Positions 18,546 through 27,535 of a DNA stretch of 64,000 nt are shown here, one piece after another. Every line of letters begins with the position of its first letter. The first letter of the stretch is position 1. The DNA comes from VAZQ01 sp963763365 (lineage in GTDB: Bacteria > Pseudomonadota > Alphaproteobacteria > Rhizobiales > Xanthobacteraceae). Location of the stretch: NCBI GenBank assembly GCA_963763365.1, contig CAVXOE010000016.1, positions 203,109-267,108 on the forward strand, read 5' to 3'. The notes below the pieces were generated by a model. It saw only the letters and a program-made list of their open reading frames with translations, was not told where the DNA came from and did no database searches. A program made the position numbers and the translations under genes.

Positions 18546-18661
18546 GAGGATCGCGGCAAGACTGTGCGTGGCCGATCCACGCTCCCTTCCCTGCCCCGCT
18601 CCTGCTTAGCAAGCGAAAGGCGTGAAAATCAACGCCGCCGGTAAGTCAATTTTGCGGCCTG

Positions 18662-19558
18662 TTAGTAGAGCCCGCGCCCGCTCATCAGGCCGACCCCGCC
18701 CTCGCGCGGCGGCGCAAAGCTGGTGGTCGGGCTTGGCTCGGACCGACTTGGCTCCGACCGCCGGATCGGGACGGCGGACGCTTCGGTCCGCGCCCCTTCG
18801 GGCAATTTGGCCGCGGGTTTCGCCGCCGTACGGGTGACTGGTTTGGATTCGCTCGACGCGAGGGCCGGACCGGGCGGCGCCGAGCCAAGATTGAACGGAC
18901 GCTCCATCGGCATGGGCGCCCCGCCATCGCGGCCCCGGCTGGACGACGAGGATTGGTTCGGCAGGAACGGTTTCGCCGATGCGACCATGATCGCGGACGG
19001 TGCAGGTGCCGGCGACCCTTCGCGCAGCGTCGCCAGCAGCATGCGGTCGTCGCTGCCCTCGATCGGGGCGCGGCCGACATACTCCACCCGCACGCGGGCG
19101 AGCCCGTGGCCGTAGAAATCGAGCGCCTTGGCGGTACCGATCGAAAGATCGATGAGACGGTTGTGGACGAACGGGCCGCGGTTGTTGACCCGCACGATCA
19201 TGGATTTGCCGTTGCTCAGATTGGTCACGCGGGCGTAGCTCGGCAGCGGCAGCGTCGTATGCGCGGCCGAGTAACCGTGCATGTTGTAGATTTCGCCGTT
19301 CGCCGTCAGCCGGCCGTGGAAATCCGGTCCGTACCAGGACGCGATGCCTTCGGCGCGGTAGTTGGTGTCTTCGCTCGGATAGTAGGTGCGGCCGTTGATC
19401 GAATACGGCTTGCCGACCTTGTAGTGGCCCCCACCCTTCGCGATCTCGACGTCGTCCGCGACGCGCTCGCTGCTCTTGAATCCTTGCGCGCGAATTTCTC
19501 GGCGGCCGAGCAATGGGCGAGCGCCAAGCATCCGAGCGCGCGCAACGCAGATACGCAT
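18662..19558 (-). CDS. rlpA: RlpA-family septal lytic transglycosylase lipoprotein, N-terminus frameshifted
   Basis: Double-psi beta-barrel lipoprotein that acts on peptidoglycan stripped of peptides at the division site. The barrel reads GIASWYGPDFHGRLTANGEI...TLPLPSYARVTNLSNG...VRVNNRGPFVHNRLIDLS. A Pro/Ser-rich low-complexity tail replaces the SPOR domain found in some homologues. The N-terminus starts MRICVAR at 19558, then needs a frame change to give ALGCLALAHCSAAEKFARK, with a lipobox (LAHC), and another back to GFKSSERVADDVE. The two shifts (near 19535 and 19480) look like small consensus errors. About 300 residues. Confidence 0.87.
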   Translation of the reverse strand: MRICVARARMLGARPLLGRREIRAQGFKSSERVADDVEIAKGGGHYKVGKPYSINGRTYYPSEDTNYRAEGIASWYGPDFHGRLTANGEIYNMHGYSAAHTTLPLPSYARVTNLSNGKSMIVRVNNRGPFVHNRLIDLSIGTAKALDFYGHGLARVRVEYVGRAPIEGSDDRMLLATLREGSPAPAPSAIMVASAKPFLPNQSSSSSRGRDGGAPMPMERPFNLGSAPPGPALASSESKPVTRTAAKPAAKLPEGARTEASAVPIRRSEPSRSEPSPTTSFAPPREGGVGLMSGRGLY

Positions 19559-20031
19559 GGCCCGCCCGGCGCCGACTGCGTTCGGCGGCGGGCGTTCCGT
19601 GGCCGTAAAGCTGGCATTTACCGCAAGCCCCATTCCGTCCCCGACCACACCAGCAGCTCGCTCGCGCTATCCAACCCGCATGAGCGCCAAGCGCTAACGC
19701 GAGAGGAGTGCTCACAACTGCTGCTGACCTGCCGCACGCAACGTCCCCGGAGCGGCAGGTTCCGACCCGACGCGCATAACGCCTGCGGAACACGGCGACA
19801 TTGGGGCTTGGTTAAAAAGCCCCGCACGGTGGCAAATGGCGAGTTTGTGGCGGCAACCGACAAATGAAAACCCGCCGAAGATTGCTCCCGGCGGGCCCAC
19901 GTCATCTGCGCTAATGCTGCACCGGTACATCCGCGGCTGCGGCCTTATCGCGATGACATTGTCTGTTTATCGAAGAATCGTGACATTTCGATGATGCGAA
20001 GGAACGATTTCCGGTGCGCGGCGAAGAAATC
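19559..20031. other. Gene-poor stretch upstream of rlpA
   Basis: No convincing coding signal on either strand over 473 bases. Two hairpins are visible: ggggctt/aagcccc at 19803-19823, and the terminator-like one described separately. The rlpA promoter should lie at the low-coordinate end. The open frames here have no family features. Confidence 0.4.
19867..19895 (-). terminator. Rho-independent terminator after the 20032-20370 gene
   Basis: Read on the minus strand, a 7-bp GC stem (cccgccg/cggcggg, arms at 19889-19895 and 19871-19877) is followed by tttt. It sits about 140 bases after the stop of the minus-strand gene ending at 20032 and would isolate that gene from rlpA. Confidence 0.55.
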
Positions 20032-20370
20032 CTACTCGGCTTCCAGCGCCGGGCCTGTAGTCGCCAGACTGACCCTGCGCCGCGTCCAGGAGAACGGCTG
20101 CTTGGCCTCGCTCGGCCGCTCGCGCGAGGCCGCGAACAGGCTGTTTCCAGCGCGGCCGCCGGCGTCGACCAGGGTCTCCAGGTCGCAGGTCGCCGCGATC
20201 GCGAGGCCGATGTCGCGCAGATGCGCGCGGCCGTAACAGAACGCGGCCAGGTTTCCGCGCGGTCCGGGCGGCAACTGCGACACCAGACCGTCGATACGGT
20301 GCATGGGGACGCCGTAGAGGCGGCCAATCAACTCGTCGGGCACAGGGCAACCATCGCTCTCGGTGATCAT
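20032..20370 (-). CDS. Hypothetical protein, 112 residues
   Basis: Open frame of 112 residues with no recognised domain. It starts MITESDGCPVPDELIGRLYG and contains GLVSQLPPGPRGNLAAFCYG and HLRDIGLAIAATCDLETLV, a mix of helices with two cysteines but no signal peptide. The C-terminal third (SFSWTRRR-like, basic) is less ordered. Coding is supported by uninterrupted length, codon choice like its neighbours and a terminator downstream. It is divergent from the 20604 gene across a 233-base gap. Function unknown. Confidence 0.6.
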   Translation of the reverse strand: MITESDGCPVPDELIGRLYGVPMHRIDGLVSQLPPGPRGNLAAFCYGRAHLRDIGLAIAATCDLETLVDAGGRAGNSLFAASRERPSEAKQPFSWTRRRVSLATTGPALEAE

Positions 20371-20603
20371 GATGCATTCTCCTGTTGCGCTGTACCGAAG
20401 TATTGGCCGGCCCTTAACGAGGTGTTAACCGTGCGCTGATCCTCTTCGTGTGTCTCCCGAATGCAACATCCGCGATCATGGCGGAACGTCCGACGGCGAG
20501 CCGCGGTTGTCGATTGGGGCGATTTTGCGGCGTTGACTTCCAAGCCCGCCGCACGCTTTGCTTGCTTGGTTCCGAGCATCCCCGGCTCGAAGGACGAAAC
20601 GCC

Positions 20604-20969
20604 ATGTTCCTCCCCTACATTCCTGTGGCCGTTGGCTCGCATATCCTGATTGCGGCGGCGGGCGGCGGAATTCCGACCATCGACGTTCAGAACACCTGCC
20701 GCATCGCGGCGGGCGCGATGGTGAGCCTGATCGGCGGCACCACCACCGAGAATGCGTTGAGCGGCTGCCTCAGTTCGGAGCAAAGCGCTCGCGACCTGAT
20801 CGTCAAGGACTGGGCGACGTTTTCGGCGGCCGACCGGACGCAGTGCGTGCGGCCGGAGGTGTATCTGCCGAGCTACGTCGAGTGGCTGACCTGCCTGGAA
20901 ATGGAGCGCGATGTGCGCAAGATGCGCCAGCAGGATCGGGAAGCCGCGTCGAAATCAAAGAAGCTTTGA
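20604..20969 (+). CDS. Hypothetical exported protein with paired cysteines
   Basis: 121 residues from ATG 20604. The N-terminus (MFLPYIPVAVGSHILIAAAG) is hydrophobic and may be a signal or anchor. The rest has four cysteines, in QNTCRIAAGAM, LSGCLSSEQSA, RTQCVRPEVYL and WLTCLEMERDV, spaced as for two disulfides in the periplasm. The tail is charged (RKMRQQDREAASKSKKL). No named domain recognised. An upstream in-frame start at 20448 would add 52 residues that look non-coding. Its stop lies where the truncated RND permease ends on the other strand. Confidence 0.65.
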   Translation: MFLPYIPVAVGSHILIAAAGGGIPTIDVQNTCRIAAGAMVSLIGGTTTENALSGCLSSEQSARDLIVKDWATFSAADRTQCVRPEVYLPSYVEWLTCLEMERDVRKMRQQDREAASKSKKL

Positions 20970-20999
20970 GCCGGCGCGGAGTTTAGCCGCGGCACGAAG

Positions 21000-21764
21000 A
21001 CGGCAAAGCGCCGGATGTGGCGCGACGCGATATTGACGGCAAGGATATCCACTTCGGAGGTGAACGCGCCCGAAACCCGCAGCGCCAGTTTTTCGTCCCC
21101 GGTCTGCACCGTGCCGGCGGGACGCACGGCATTCTGCGCCTGCAGCGCAGCGATCAGGGCATTGCGGTCGATCCCGAGGCCGGCGAGCTTTTCGGTCGAG
21201 AACTCGACAATGATCGTTTCGTCCTGCGCGCCGATGATCTCGATGCCCGACACATCCTTCACGCGCAACAGGCGGTTGCGGATCGTTCGACGTGATCGCG
21301 CAGCTCACGGTGCGTGAACCCGTCGGCCGTGAAGCCGTAGATGATCCCGTATGTATCGCCGAACTCGTCGTTGAAGCCGGGGCCGACCACGCCCGCCGGC
21401 AGGGTATGCCGGATGTCGCCCACGCTCTTGCGGACGTGGTACCAGATATCGGGCACCTCGCGCGCGGGCGTGCTGCCCTTCAGATTGACGAAGATGGTGG
21501 TGACGCCGGCGCTGGTAAAGCTGCGAAGGAGTCAAGGTTTAGCGTTTCCTTCAGCTTACGCTCGATGCGCTCCGTCACCTGATCGAGCGTCTCCTGCAGC
21601 GTCGCTCCCGGCCAGCCGGCCTGCACCACCATAGTCCGGAACGTGAATGCCGGATCTTCGTTGCGGCCAAGCCGGTAGTACGACAGGAGCCCGGCCAGCA
21701 TGACGGCGATCATGCAGTAGACCACGAACGATCGATGTCGCAGCGCCCATTCCGACAGGTTGAA
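21000..21764 (-). pseudogene. RND efflux permease, N-terminal fragment only
   Basis: The first ~255 residues of an AcrB/MexB-type inner-membrane pump of normal length ~1030. Readable parts: FNLSEWALRHRSFVVYCMIA (first membrane segment), GRNEDPAFTFRTMVVQAGWP, VPDIWYHVRKSVGDIRHTLP, FTADGFTHRELRDHVE, VKDVSGIEIIGAQDETIIVE and LRVSGAFTSEVDILAVNI. Similarity stops around 21035, and the bulk of the porter and 11 membrane helices are absent. Small frame breaks (near 21525 and 21290) resemble errors elsewhere, but the missing three quarters is a true truncation. The start codon is not clear; TTC AAC follows directly after the adaptor stop. Confidence 0.78.
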
Positions 21765-22845
21765 CTAAGTTACCGCGCGATTCCAGCAGCCGGATCTTCT
21801 GACCGGGATGCAGCGCCTGGACCCCGGCCGTCACCACGATGTCGCCGGTCGAGCCCCTGCGAGATCGCGACCGTCGCGGGATCGTTGCGAAGAATATCGA
21901 CGGTGCGCAGCGAGACCGTCAGCTTCGACGGATCGACCACCCAGACCGCCGGCTGACGTTCGGACTCAGTGAGCGCGCTCGCGGAATCTCGATGGTCGGC
22001 GCGGCGTCAAGTTGCATGCGTCCGGTTACGGTCGCTCCGAGACGCATGGCGGCCGGCGGATCGGTCAGGCCGACCTTGACCTCGAACGTGCGAGTGACCG
22101 GATCGGCCTGCGGCGACACCTCCCGCACCCGGCCGATGGTGGTGACCGACGGGTCGTCGGTCAGGCTCACGGTAATCAGCGGATCGGCCGGCGCCGATCT
22201 CAGCAACTGACCGGGCACATCGAACACCGCATCGCGGCCGTCCTTGCGGGCAATGCGAATGATGAGCTGGCCGGCCTGGACGACCTCTGCCGGCTCCGCC
22301 GCCGTCGCAACCACGGTGCCGCCGGCATCAACATGCAACTCGGTATAGCTCACGCGATCCTTGGCGGCTTTCTGCTGCGCCTCGGCGGTATCGAGCTGGG
22401 CGCGCGCGGTCTCCAGCGCCTGCTCCGCCTGTTCGAACTGAGCGCGCGACGCCACGTCTCTCGCCAACAGCGTCCGCTGGCGGTCGAAATGACTCTTGGC
22501 TTGAACGAATTGCGCCTGGGCGGCAGCGACCGCGGCCTGTGCCGAGCGCAGGGCATTCAGTTCGTCCTGCGGCTCGAGCTTGGCGACGATCTGCCCCGGG
22601 AGGACGTGATCGCCCACATTCACGGAGCGTTCAATCATCCGGCCGGTAATACGAAAGGACTGCCGGGTTTCGTTCTCCGCCTGGATGCGGCCGGTATAGC
22701 TGACCGTCTCCCCGACATCGCGCTTCGTGACGGTGACGGTTCGCACCGGACGAACCTCCGGTACCGGCGGGGCGTCGGGCTGACACGCCGCAAGCACAGC
22801 CGTTGCGGCGATCACGGCCAGCGTTCGGCAGCGCAGCGGTATCAT
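21765..22845 (-). CDS. RND efflux periplasmic adaptor lipoprotein (MFP)
   Basis: Membrane-fusion protein that joins an RND pump to an outer-membrane channel. The lipoprotein signal MIPLRCRTLAVIAATAVLAAC ends at a lipobox cysteine. It is followed by VSYTGRIQAENETRQSFRI (lipoyl half), an alpha-helical hairpin rich in Ala/Gln (LRSAQAAVAAAQAQFVQAK), the second lipoyl half (HVDAGGTVVATAAEPAEVV) and the beta-barrel. ATG 22845 is chosen over 22863. The frame shifts near 21950 and 21850; SERQPAVWVVDPSKLTVSL and DIVVTAGVQALHPGQKIRLL complete the C-terminus, with the stop near 21765. Its pump partner is only a fragment, so the system is probably dead. An IS630 element lies 58 bases upstream. Confidence 0.82.
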
Positions 22846-22903
22846 GGGCAACCACGACCTCAAATTCGGCGCGTCTTCCGCGACCGGATGAACGTGCGAC
22901 GCT

Positions 22904-24028
22904 AGTACCCACTATCGATGATGAATGAGTCGTGATTTAAGGGTGCATGACAGGCATCCCTGAGGCGACGCCTATCAATCTGAGCGTGAGGAGCGCAGCG
23001 AGCTTGAAGGCTTGGCGCGTTCCACGAAGACGGAGCACCGGCTGCGGCAGCGGGCGCGGATTGTGCTGCTGGCGGCGGCCGGCATGGCGAGCCGGGCCAT
23101 CGGTCGATCGGTCAGATGCACGACCGGTACCGCCTCGAAGTGGCGCGTGCGCTACGCCGAACGGCGGCTCGCGGGTCTCGACGAGACCGGCGAGCGGGGC
23201 GCTGAACCGAAGTACACGGCGGAGGCGGGCAAGCGCATCCTGGCGCTGTTGGATCAGCCGCCGCCGACGGGCTACGCCCGCTGGACCGGGCCACTGCTGG
23301 CTGCGGCGCTCGGCGACGTCGATGTCCAGTATGTCTGGCGGTTCCTGCGCGCGCACAAGATCGATCTGGCCGGGCGCAAATCCTGGTGCGAGAGCAACGA
23401 TCCCGAGTTTGTCGCCAAGGCCGCCGATGTGGTCGGGCTCTATATGGCGCCGCCCGAGAACGCGATCGTCATTTGCGTCGACGAGAAGCCCTCGATCCAG
23501 GCGCTGGAGCGGGCGCAGGGCTACCTGAAGCTGCCCAACGGTCGGCACGCTGACCGGCCACGGCCACGACTACAAGCGCAACGGCACGACGACGCTGTTT
23601 GCCGCTTTCGAAGTGGCGACCGGCAAGGTGACGGCTGCTCACAAAAACCGCCGCCGGCGCATCGAGTTCCTCGACTTCATGAACGATATCGTCGCCGCTC
23701 ACGCAGACACCGCCATCCACGTCGTCCTCGACAATCTCAACACCCACAAGCCTAGGAACGATCGCTGGCTCAAGCGCCATCCGAACGTGCATTTCCACTT
23801 CACGCCGACGCGGGCCTCCTGGCTCAACCAAGTGGAAATCTGGTTCTCGATCCTGCAAGGAAAGTCGCTGCACGGCGCTTCCTTCACCTCGGTCAAACAG
23901 CTCAGGGAGCATATCGATGCCTTCATCGGGGCCTACAATACCCATGCAAAGCCGTTTGCCTGGACCAAGTCCAAGGTCCATCAAAAACGCCTCAAACCAC
24001 GTTTCGCCAATCAATGATTCCGGGTACT
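22904..24028 (+). mobile_element. IS630-family insertion sequence
   Basis: About 1.1 kb element bounded by imperfect inverted ends: agtaccc at 22904-22910 and gggtact at 24022-24028. Similarity continues inward (gatgatgaatgag against the complement of caatcaatgattcc). A TA lies at the left edge, as expected for IS630 insertion; the matching right-hand TA is not clear, so the exact edges are uncertain by a few bases. It holds one transposase gene. It sits between the adaptor of a truncated efflux pump and a patatin gene. Confidence 0.75.
22947..24017 (+). CDS. IS630-family transposase (DDE_3), frameshifted
   Basis: Transposase with an N-terminal helix-turn-helix (HRLRQRARIVLLAAAGMASR...TASKWRVRYAERRLAGL) and a DDE catalytic domain: first Asp in NAIVICVDEKPSIQAL, second in HVVLDNLNTHK, and Glu in ASWLNQVEIWFSILQGK. 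Frame changes occur near 22995 and 23545; the latter joins YLKLPNG to LTGHGHDYKRNGTTTLFAAF. Some IS630 elements use programmed -1 frameshifting, but breaks like these are common throughout the window, so errors are equally likely. About 355 residues when joined. Confidence 0.88.
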
Positions 24029-24138
24029 GGCGCGCGACCTTTCGGTGAACAAACACGCACGCGCAGGCGCGAGAACATCGCATGAGAGCGGTCGGACTGT
24101 TTCACGACACGTCCGCGTTTGGTGTGATATAAGGTGGC

Positions 24139-25189
24139 ATGACTTCTCCCGCCGACGTTCCGCAGACTGTCGCGCGTCCGCCGCTCCTGGTCGATCTCGC
24201 CCTGCAGGGCGGAGGCGCGCACGGCGCGTTCACCTGGGGCGTGCTCGATCGCCTGCTCGAGGAGCCATGGCTGCGCATCGACGGCATCTCCGGGACCTCG
24301 GCCGGCGCGATGAACGCCGCGGTGCTGATCGACGGCTTCGCCGCCAACGGCGTCGATGGTGCACGCACGGCGCTCGAGGCGTTCTGGCGGCGCGTCTCCC
24401 GCGCAGCGATGCTCAGCCCGTTCCAGCGCACGCCCCTCGACGTGATGCTCGGGCGATGGACGCTCGACTATTCGCCGATGTTCGTCGCGATGGATCTGAT
24501 GTCGCGCGTCATTTCGCCTTACAGTCTCGGTGCGCACGCCACCAATCCGCTGCACGCCATCCTGGCGGAGATCGTCGACTTCGATCGCTTGAAGCAGTCG
24601 CCGATCAAGCTGTTCGTCACCGCGACCAATGTGCGCACGGGACGCGGCCATGTGTTCCGCAACAGCGAGATCACGCCGGACGTGCTGTTGGCGTCGGCGT
24701 GCCTGCCGACCATGTTCCAGGCGATCGAGATCGACGGCGAGATGTACTGGGACGGCGGCTACTCCGGCAATCCGACCATCACTCCGCTGGTGCGCGAATG
24801 CGAAGTCGCGCGACACCATCCTGGTGCAGATCAATCCGGTTGAACGGGGCGAAGTGCCGCGCACCGCCCGGGACATTCTCAACCGTCTCAACGAAGTTTC
24901 GTTCAATGCGGTGCTGCTCAAAGAGCTGCGCATGATGGCGCTGCTGCGGAAAGTCTCGCACCCGGAGCGATCCGAAGGCGCGAACTGGGCCGGCATGCGC
25001 ATTCACCGCGTCGCCAGCGAGGTCATGGTCGAGCTCGGCTACTCCTCGAAGCTCAACGCGGAATGGGACTTCCTGTGCATGCTGCGGGATCACGGCCGGC
25101 GCGCCGCGCACGATTTCCTGGCTGCGCACGCCGTCGATCTCGGCCAGCGCTCGACGCTCGACATCGACCAGTTGCTGGAGGGTGTCTGA
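24139..25189 (+). CDS. Patatin-like phospholipase, one frameshift
   Basis: Serine acyl hydrolase of the patatin/RssA type acting on lipids. The oxyanion loop LQGGGAHGAFTWG, nucleophile motif ISGTSAGAMNA (GxSxG) and catalytic Asp in YWDGGYSGNPTITPL are all intact. The frame changes near 24808, where gaatgcgaagtcgcg probably has one a too many; correcting it gives VRECESRDTILVQINPVERGE. About 350 residues. No signal peptide, so it is likely cytoplasmic or peripheral. The right end of the IS630 element lies 110 bases upstream; the amidohydrolase gene starts 64 bases downstream on the same strand. Confidence 0.87.
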
Positions 25190-25253
25190 AGCCGTGGGTC
25201 TGCTCGCTGCCGTAACGCGGCGGCCGACACGCGACGGCGAGGACGTAGGCAGC

Positions 25254-26522
25254 ATGCGCAATCTGACGATCAACTCGCAGCGGCTTTGGGACGAGTTGAT
25301 GGAAACCGCCGCCATCGGCGCGACCGCAAAAGGCGGAATTTGCCGGCTGACGCTCACCGAACTCGACCGCGAGGTGCGCGACTGGTTCAGGCGGCGCGCC
25401 GAGTTGTTCGGCTGCACCGTGACGGTCGATGACATGGGGGCGATGTTTGCGCGCCGCCCCGGCCAGCGATCGGACGTGCCGCCGATCGCGATGGGCAGCC
25501 ATCTCGACACCCAGCCGACCGGCGGAAAGTTCGACGGCGCGCTTGGCGTGCTTGCCGCACTCGAAGCACTGCGCGCATTGACCGAAGCCGGGTACGAAAC
25601 CTACGCGCCGATCGAGGTCGTCAACTGGACCAACGAAGAAGGCTCCCGCTTCGCCCCGGCGTTGATCGCCTCCGGCGTCTTCGCCGGCGTCTTCGACCAC
25701 GATTGGGCAAATGCCCAGAAGGATCGCGACGGCATGTCCCTTGGGCAGGCGCTGGATGCCATCGGCTACCGTGGTGCGGAGCGCTGCGGCGCCCACCCGC
25801 TTTCGGCGTTCTTCGAGCTCCATATCGAGCAGGGGCCGATCCTGGAGGCGGAAAACAAGGACATCGGGATCGTGACCGGTGTGCAGGGCGTGCGCTGGCT
25901 GGAGATCACGGTGAAGGGCCAGGAGGCGCACACCGGCGCAACGCCGATGACATTGCGCCGGAACGCGCTGCTCGGCGCTGCGCGGCTGATCGACCGCATC
26001 GACGCCATTGCCCTCGCGCATGCGCCGCGCGCGGTCGGCACGGTCGGGCTTGTCGAGGTCAAGCCCAATTCCCGCAATGTCGTGCCGGGTGAGGTGTTCT
26101 TCACCGTCGACTTGCGCGATCCGGAGGCGGCGACGCTGGACGCCATGGAGCAGAGCTTGCGGCAATCGGTGCGTGAGATTTGCGATCCGCTCGGTCTCGC
26201 CGTGGCGGTCGACAAGATCTGGGACAATGCACCACTGCATTTCAACAAGGATTGTATCGCGGCCGTCCGCCGCGCCGCCGCCACCGCGGGCTTCACGACG
26301 CGCGACATGATCTCCGGCGCCGCGCACGATGCAGCGTATGTGTCGCGCGTTGCGCCGTCCGCGATGATCTTCGTTCCCTGCCGCGACGGCATCAGCCACA
26401 ACGAGGCCGAATACACCTCGCAGGAGCAGTGCGCGGCGGGCGCGCAGGTCTTGTTGCAGGCGGTGCTCGACTACGACCGGCATCTGGCGGAGCGCGCCGG
26501 CACGAGCGGCAATCGCGCATGA
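25254..26522 (+). CDS. Zn-dependent amidohydrolase, allantoate/N-carbamoyl-L-amino-acid type
   Basis: M20-family amidase that cleaves N-carbamoyl or allantoate-type substrates, releasing ammonia and CO2. Metal-site segments: MGSHLDTQPTGGKFDGALG, NWTNEEGSRFAPAL, FELHIEQGPILE and SGAAHDAAYVSRV; the dimerisation-domain stretch is GQEAHTGATPMTLRRNALLG. 422 residues from ATG 25254 (MRNLTINSQRLWDELME). A longer reading from 25182 overlaps the patatin stop and is less likely. Intact. The substrate cannot be chosen between allantoate, ureidoglycine, beta-ureidopropionate and N-carbamoyl amino acids from sequence alone. No purine-catabolic genes are adjacent. Confidence 0.85.
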   Translation: MRNLTINSQRLWDELMETAAIGATAKGGICRLTLTELDREVRDWFRRRAELFGCTVTVDDMGAMFARRPGQRSDVPPIAMGSHLDTQPTGGKFDGALGVLAALEALRALTEAGYETYAPIEVVNWTNEEGSRFAPALIASGVFAGVFDHDWANAQKDRDGMSLGQALDAIGYRGAERCGAHPLSAFFELHIEQGPILEAENKDIGIVTGVQGVRWLEITVKGQEAHTGATPMTLRRNALLGAARLIDRIDAIALAHAPRAVGTVGLVEVKPNSRNVVPGEVFFTVDLRDPEAATLDAMEQSLRQSVREICDPLGLAVAVDKIWDNAPLHFNKDCIAAVRRAAATAGFTTRDMISGAAHDAAYVSRVAPSAMIFVPCRDGISHNEAEYTSQEQCAAGAQVLLQAVLDYDRHLAERAGTSGNRA

Positions 26523-26836
26523 CTGCGGACCGGATTGATTTACCTCGTCGACGCGCGCGGGCAGCATCGGTGGGAGGCTGGACCGAGGGATTTGGCGGTC
26601 CGGAGATTTAGCCTGCCCCATTCAGAATTTAGCAACCCTGTTGGCGTAGCCTGACATCGCCTAAGTACTGTGGACGCATGCGTGCGAACGAGAGCCCCGG
26701 AGCCTCATGGACTTCGGGGCTCTTTCGTTGCGGTCAAGCGCGCCGGTGACGGGTGTTGGGCCAGCCCCTCCCCCTGCCGCTGCCCGAGCCGATCAGGTAC
26801 CTTCACCGCAGGGGCGTGACAGTGAGGTCAAATCAA
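26523..26836. other. Non-coding stretch with a strong hairpin
   Basis: 314 bases without a credible protein. The main structure is the hairpin at 26691-26723. After it comes a pyrimidine-rich segment (gccagcccctccccctgccg, 26760-26779) leading into the leader of the small membrane protein. Confidence 0.4.
26691..26723 (+). terminator. Strong 9-bp hairpin, terminator-like
   Basis: The arms agagccccg (26691-26699) and cggggctct (26715-26723) are perfectly complementary with a 15-base loop, followed by ttcgtt. The T-run is short, so it may be a terminator or the 3' end of a small RNA. It lies 169 bases after the amidohydrolase stop, farther than usual for that gene's own terminator. Confidence 0.5.
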
Positions 26837-27102
26837 ATGGTCAGGATTTCTTCAGATCGTAGTTGCTTCAGCGCTCCTTGTTTTCGGAGCGTCATTCGGC
26901 TGGCTTCGGCCCAACGACGGCCCGATCGGGACCGCGGCGGCGCAGGGCGGCACAGCGCCGGGATCGGACGCCAAGCCGATCGAGGAGCCAACACGCGGAG
27001 CCGAAGGCGGTCCCGAAAAAGAAAAAGGCCGCGGCGAAAAAGCCCGCCGCGAAGAAGAAGGCTGCGCCGAAGGAAGCTGATCCGACCACCAGTCCGCAAT
27101 AA
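26837..27102 (+). CDS. Small Lys/Ala-rich membrane protein, frameshifted
   Basis: Reconstructed across two small indels. With one g removed from atggtcagg at 26837 the reading is MSGFLQIVVASALLVFGASF, a single hydrophobic segment, followed by GWLRPNDGPIGTAAAQGG and SDAKPIEEPTRG. A second shift near 26995 leads to AEPKAVPKKKKAAAKKPAAK and KKAAPKEADPTTSPQ, ending at TAA 27100. A tgagg ribosome site lies about 8 bases upstream. The product would be an ~88-residue single-pass or exported protein with a lysine/alanine-rich tail, possibly binding nucleic acid or peptidoglycan. No family recognised; the reconstruction is an inference. Confidence 0.45.
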
Positions 27103-27140
27103 AAAAGAGCCTGGCGAGCAAAACGGGCCGAGCCAGGCTC
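27101..27140 (-). terminator. Rho-independent terminator of tRNA-Ser
   Basis: On the minus strand a perfect 9-bp stem (gagcctggc/gccaggctc; arms 27132-27140 and 27107-27115) is followed by six T. It lies ~160 bases after the minus-strand tRNA-Ser gene. Read on the plus strand it directly follows the small membrane protein stop, so it may serve both. Confidence 0.7.
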
Positions 27141-27300
27141 CTTGGGAATCAAGGAACGGCCACTTCGCCGCTCCCACTCACTTGGATAAGCAACGTTTGT
27201 GGCTCTAGTCTGTTCCCGCAAATATAAGCCGAACCTGTTGCGAGAAGGTCACGCGAGGCCAGTCCGCCGGCCAGCGTGGGCGGACATGGGCGGGTGCTGG

Positions 27301-27387
27301 CGGAAGGGGTGGGATTCGAACCCACGAGAGGCTTGCACCTCTGGCGGTTTTCAAGACCGCTGCCTTAAACCACTCGGCCACCCTTCC
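27301..27387 (-). tRNA. tRNA-Ser (anticodon TGA)
   Basis: Cloverleaf on the minus strand. The acceptor stem is ggaaggg (27387-27381) with cccttcc, discriminator G at 27301, and CCA templated at 27298-27300. The anticodon stem-loop is gcggt-cttgaaa-accgc, so the anticodon is TGA, reading UCA-type serine codons. A long variable arm (ccagaggtgcaagcctctcg) is typical of class II tRNA-Ser. The T arm carries ggttcgaatcc. Confidence 0.96.
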
Positions 27388-27535
27388 AAACGCCCGCCTG
27401 AATGGGCGAAGGCGCACGTGATTGCAAGCTTTGGCCGCCCAACGGGACCGGCGCCACCCGGCGCCGGCGCCAGATGGCTTGCCGTGGCGCCAGCGCTGGG
27501 CTAGCCCCTCCCCTATGTCGCCCCCGCTCCCCACG

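Noticed and set aside
22947..24017. Programmed ribosomal frameshift in the IS630 transposase
   Set aside because: Possible in this family, but the site lacks a clear slippery run and comparable breaks occur in ordinary genes throughout the window.
27035..27070. Lysine-codon repeats (aagaagaag) as a tandem-repeat locus
   Set aside because: They encode the Lys/Ala tail of the small protein and are too short and irregular to be a separate repeat feature.
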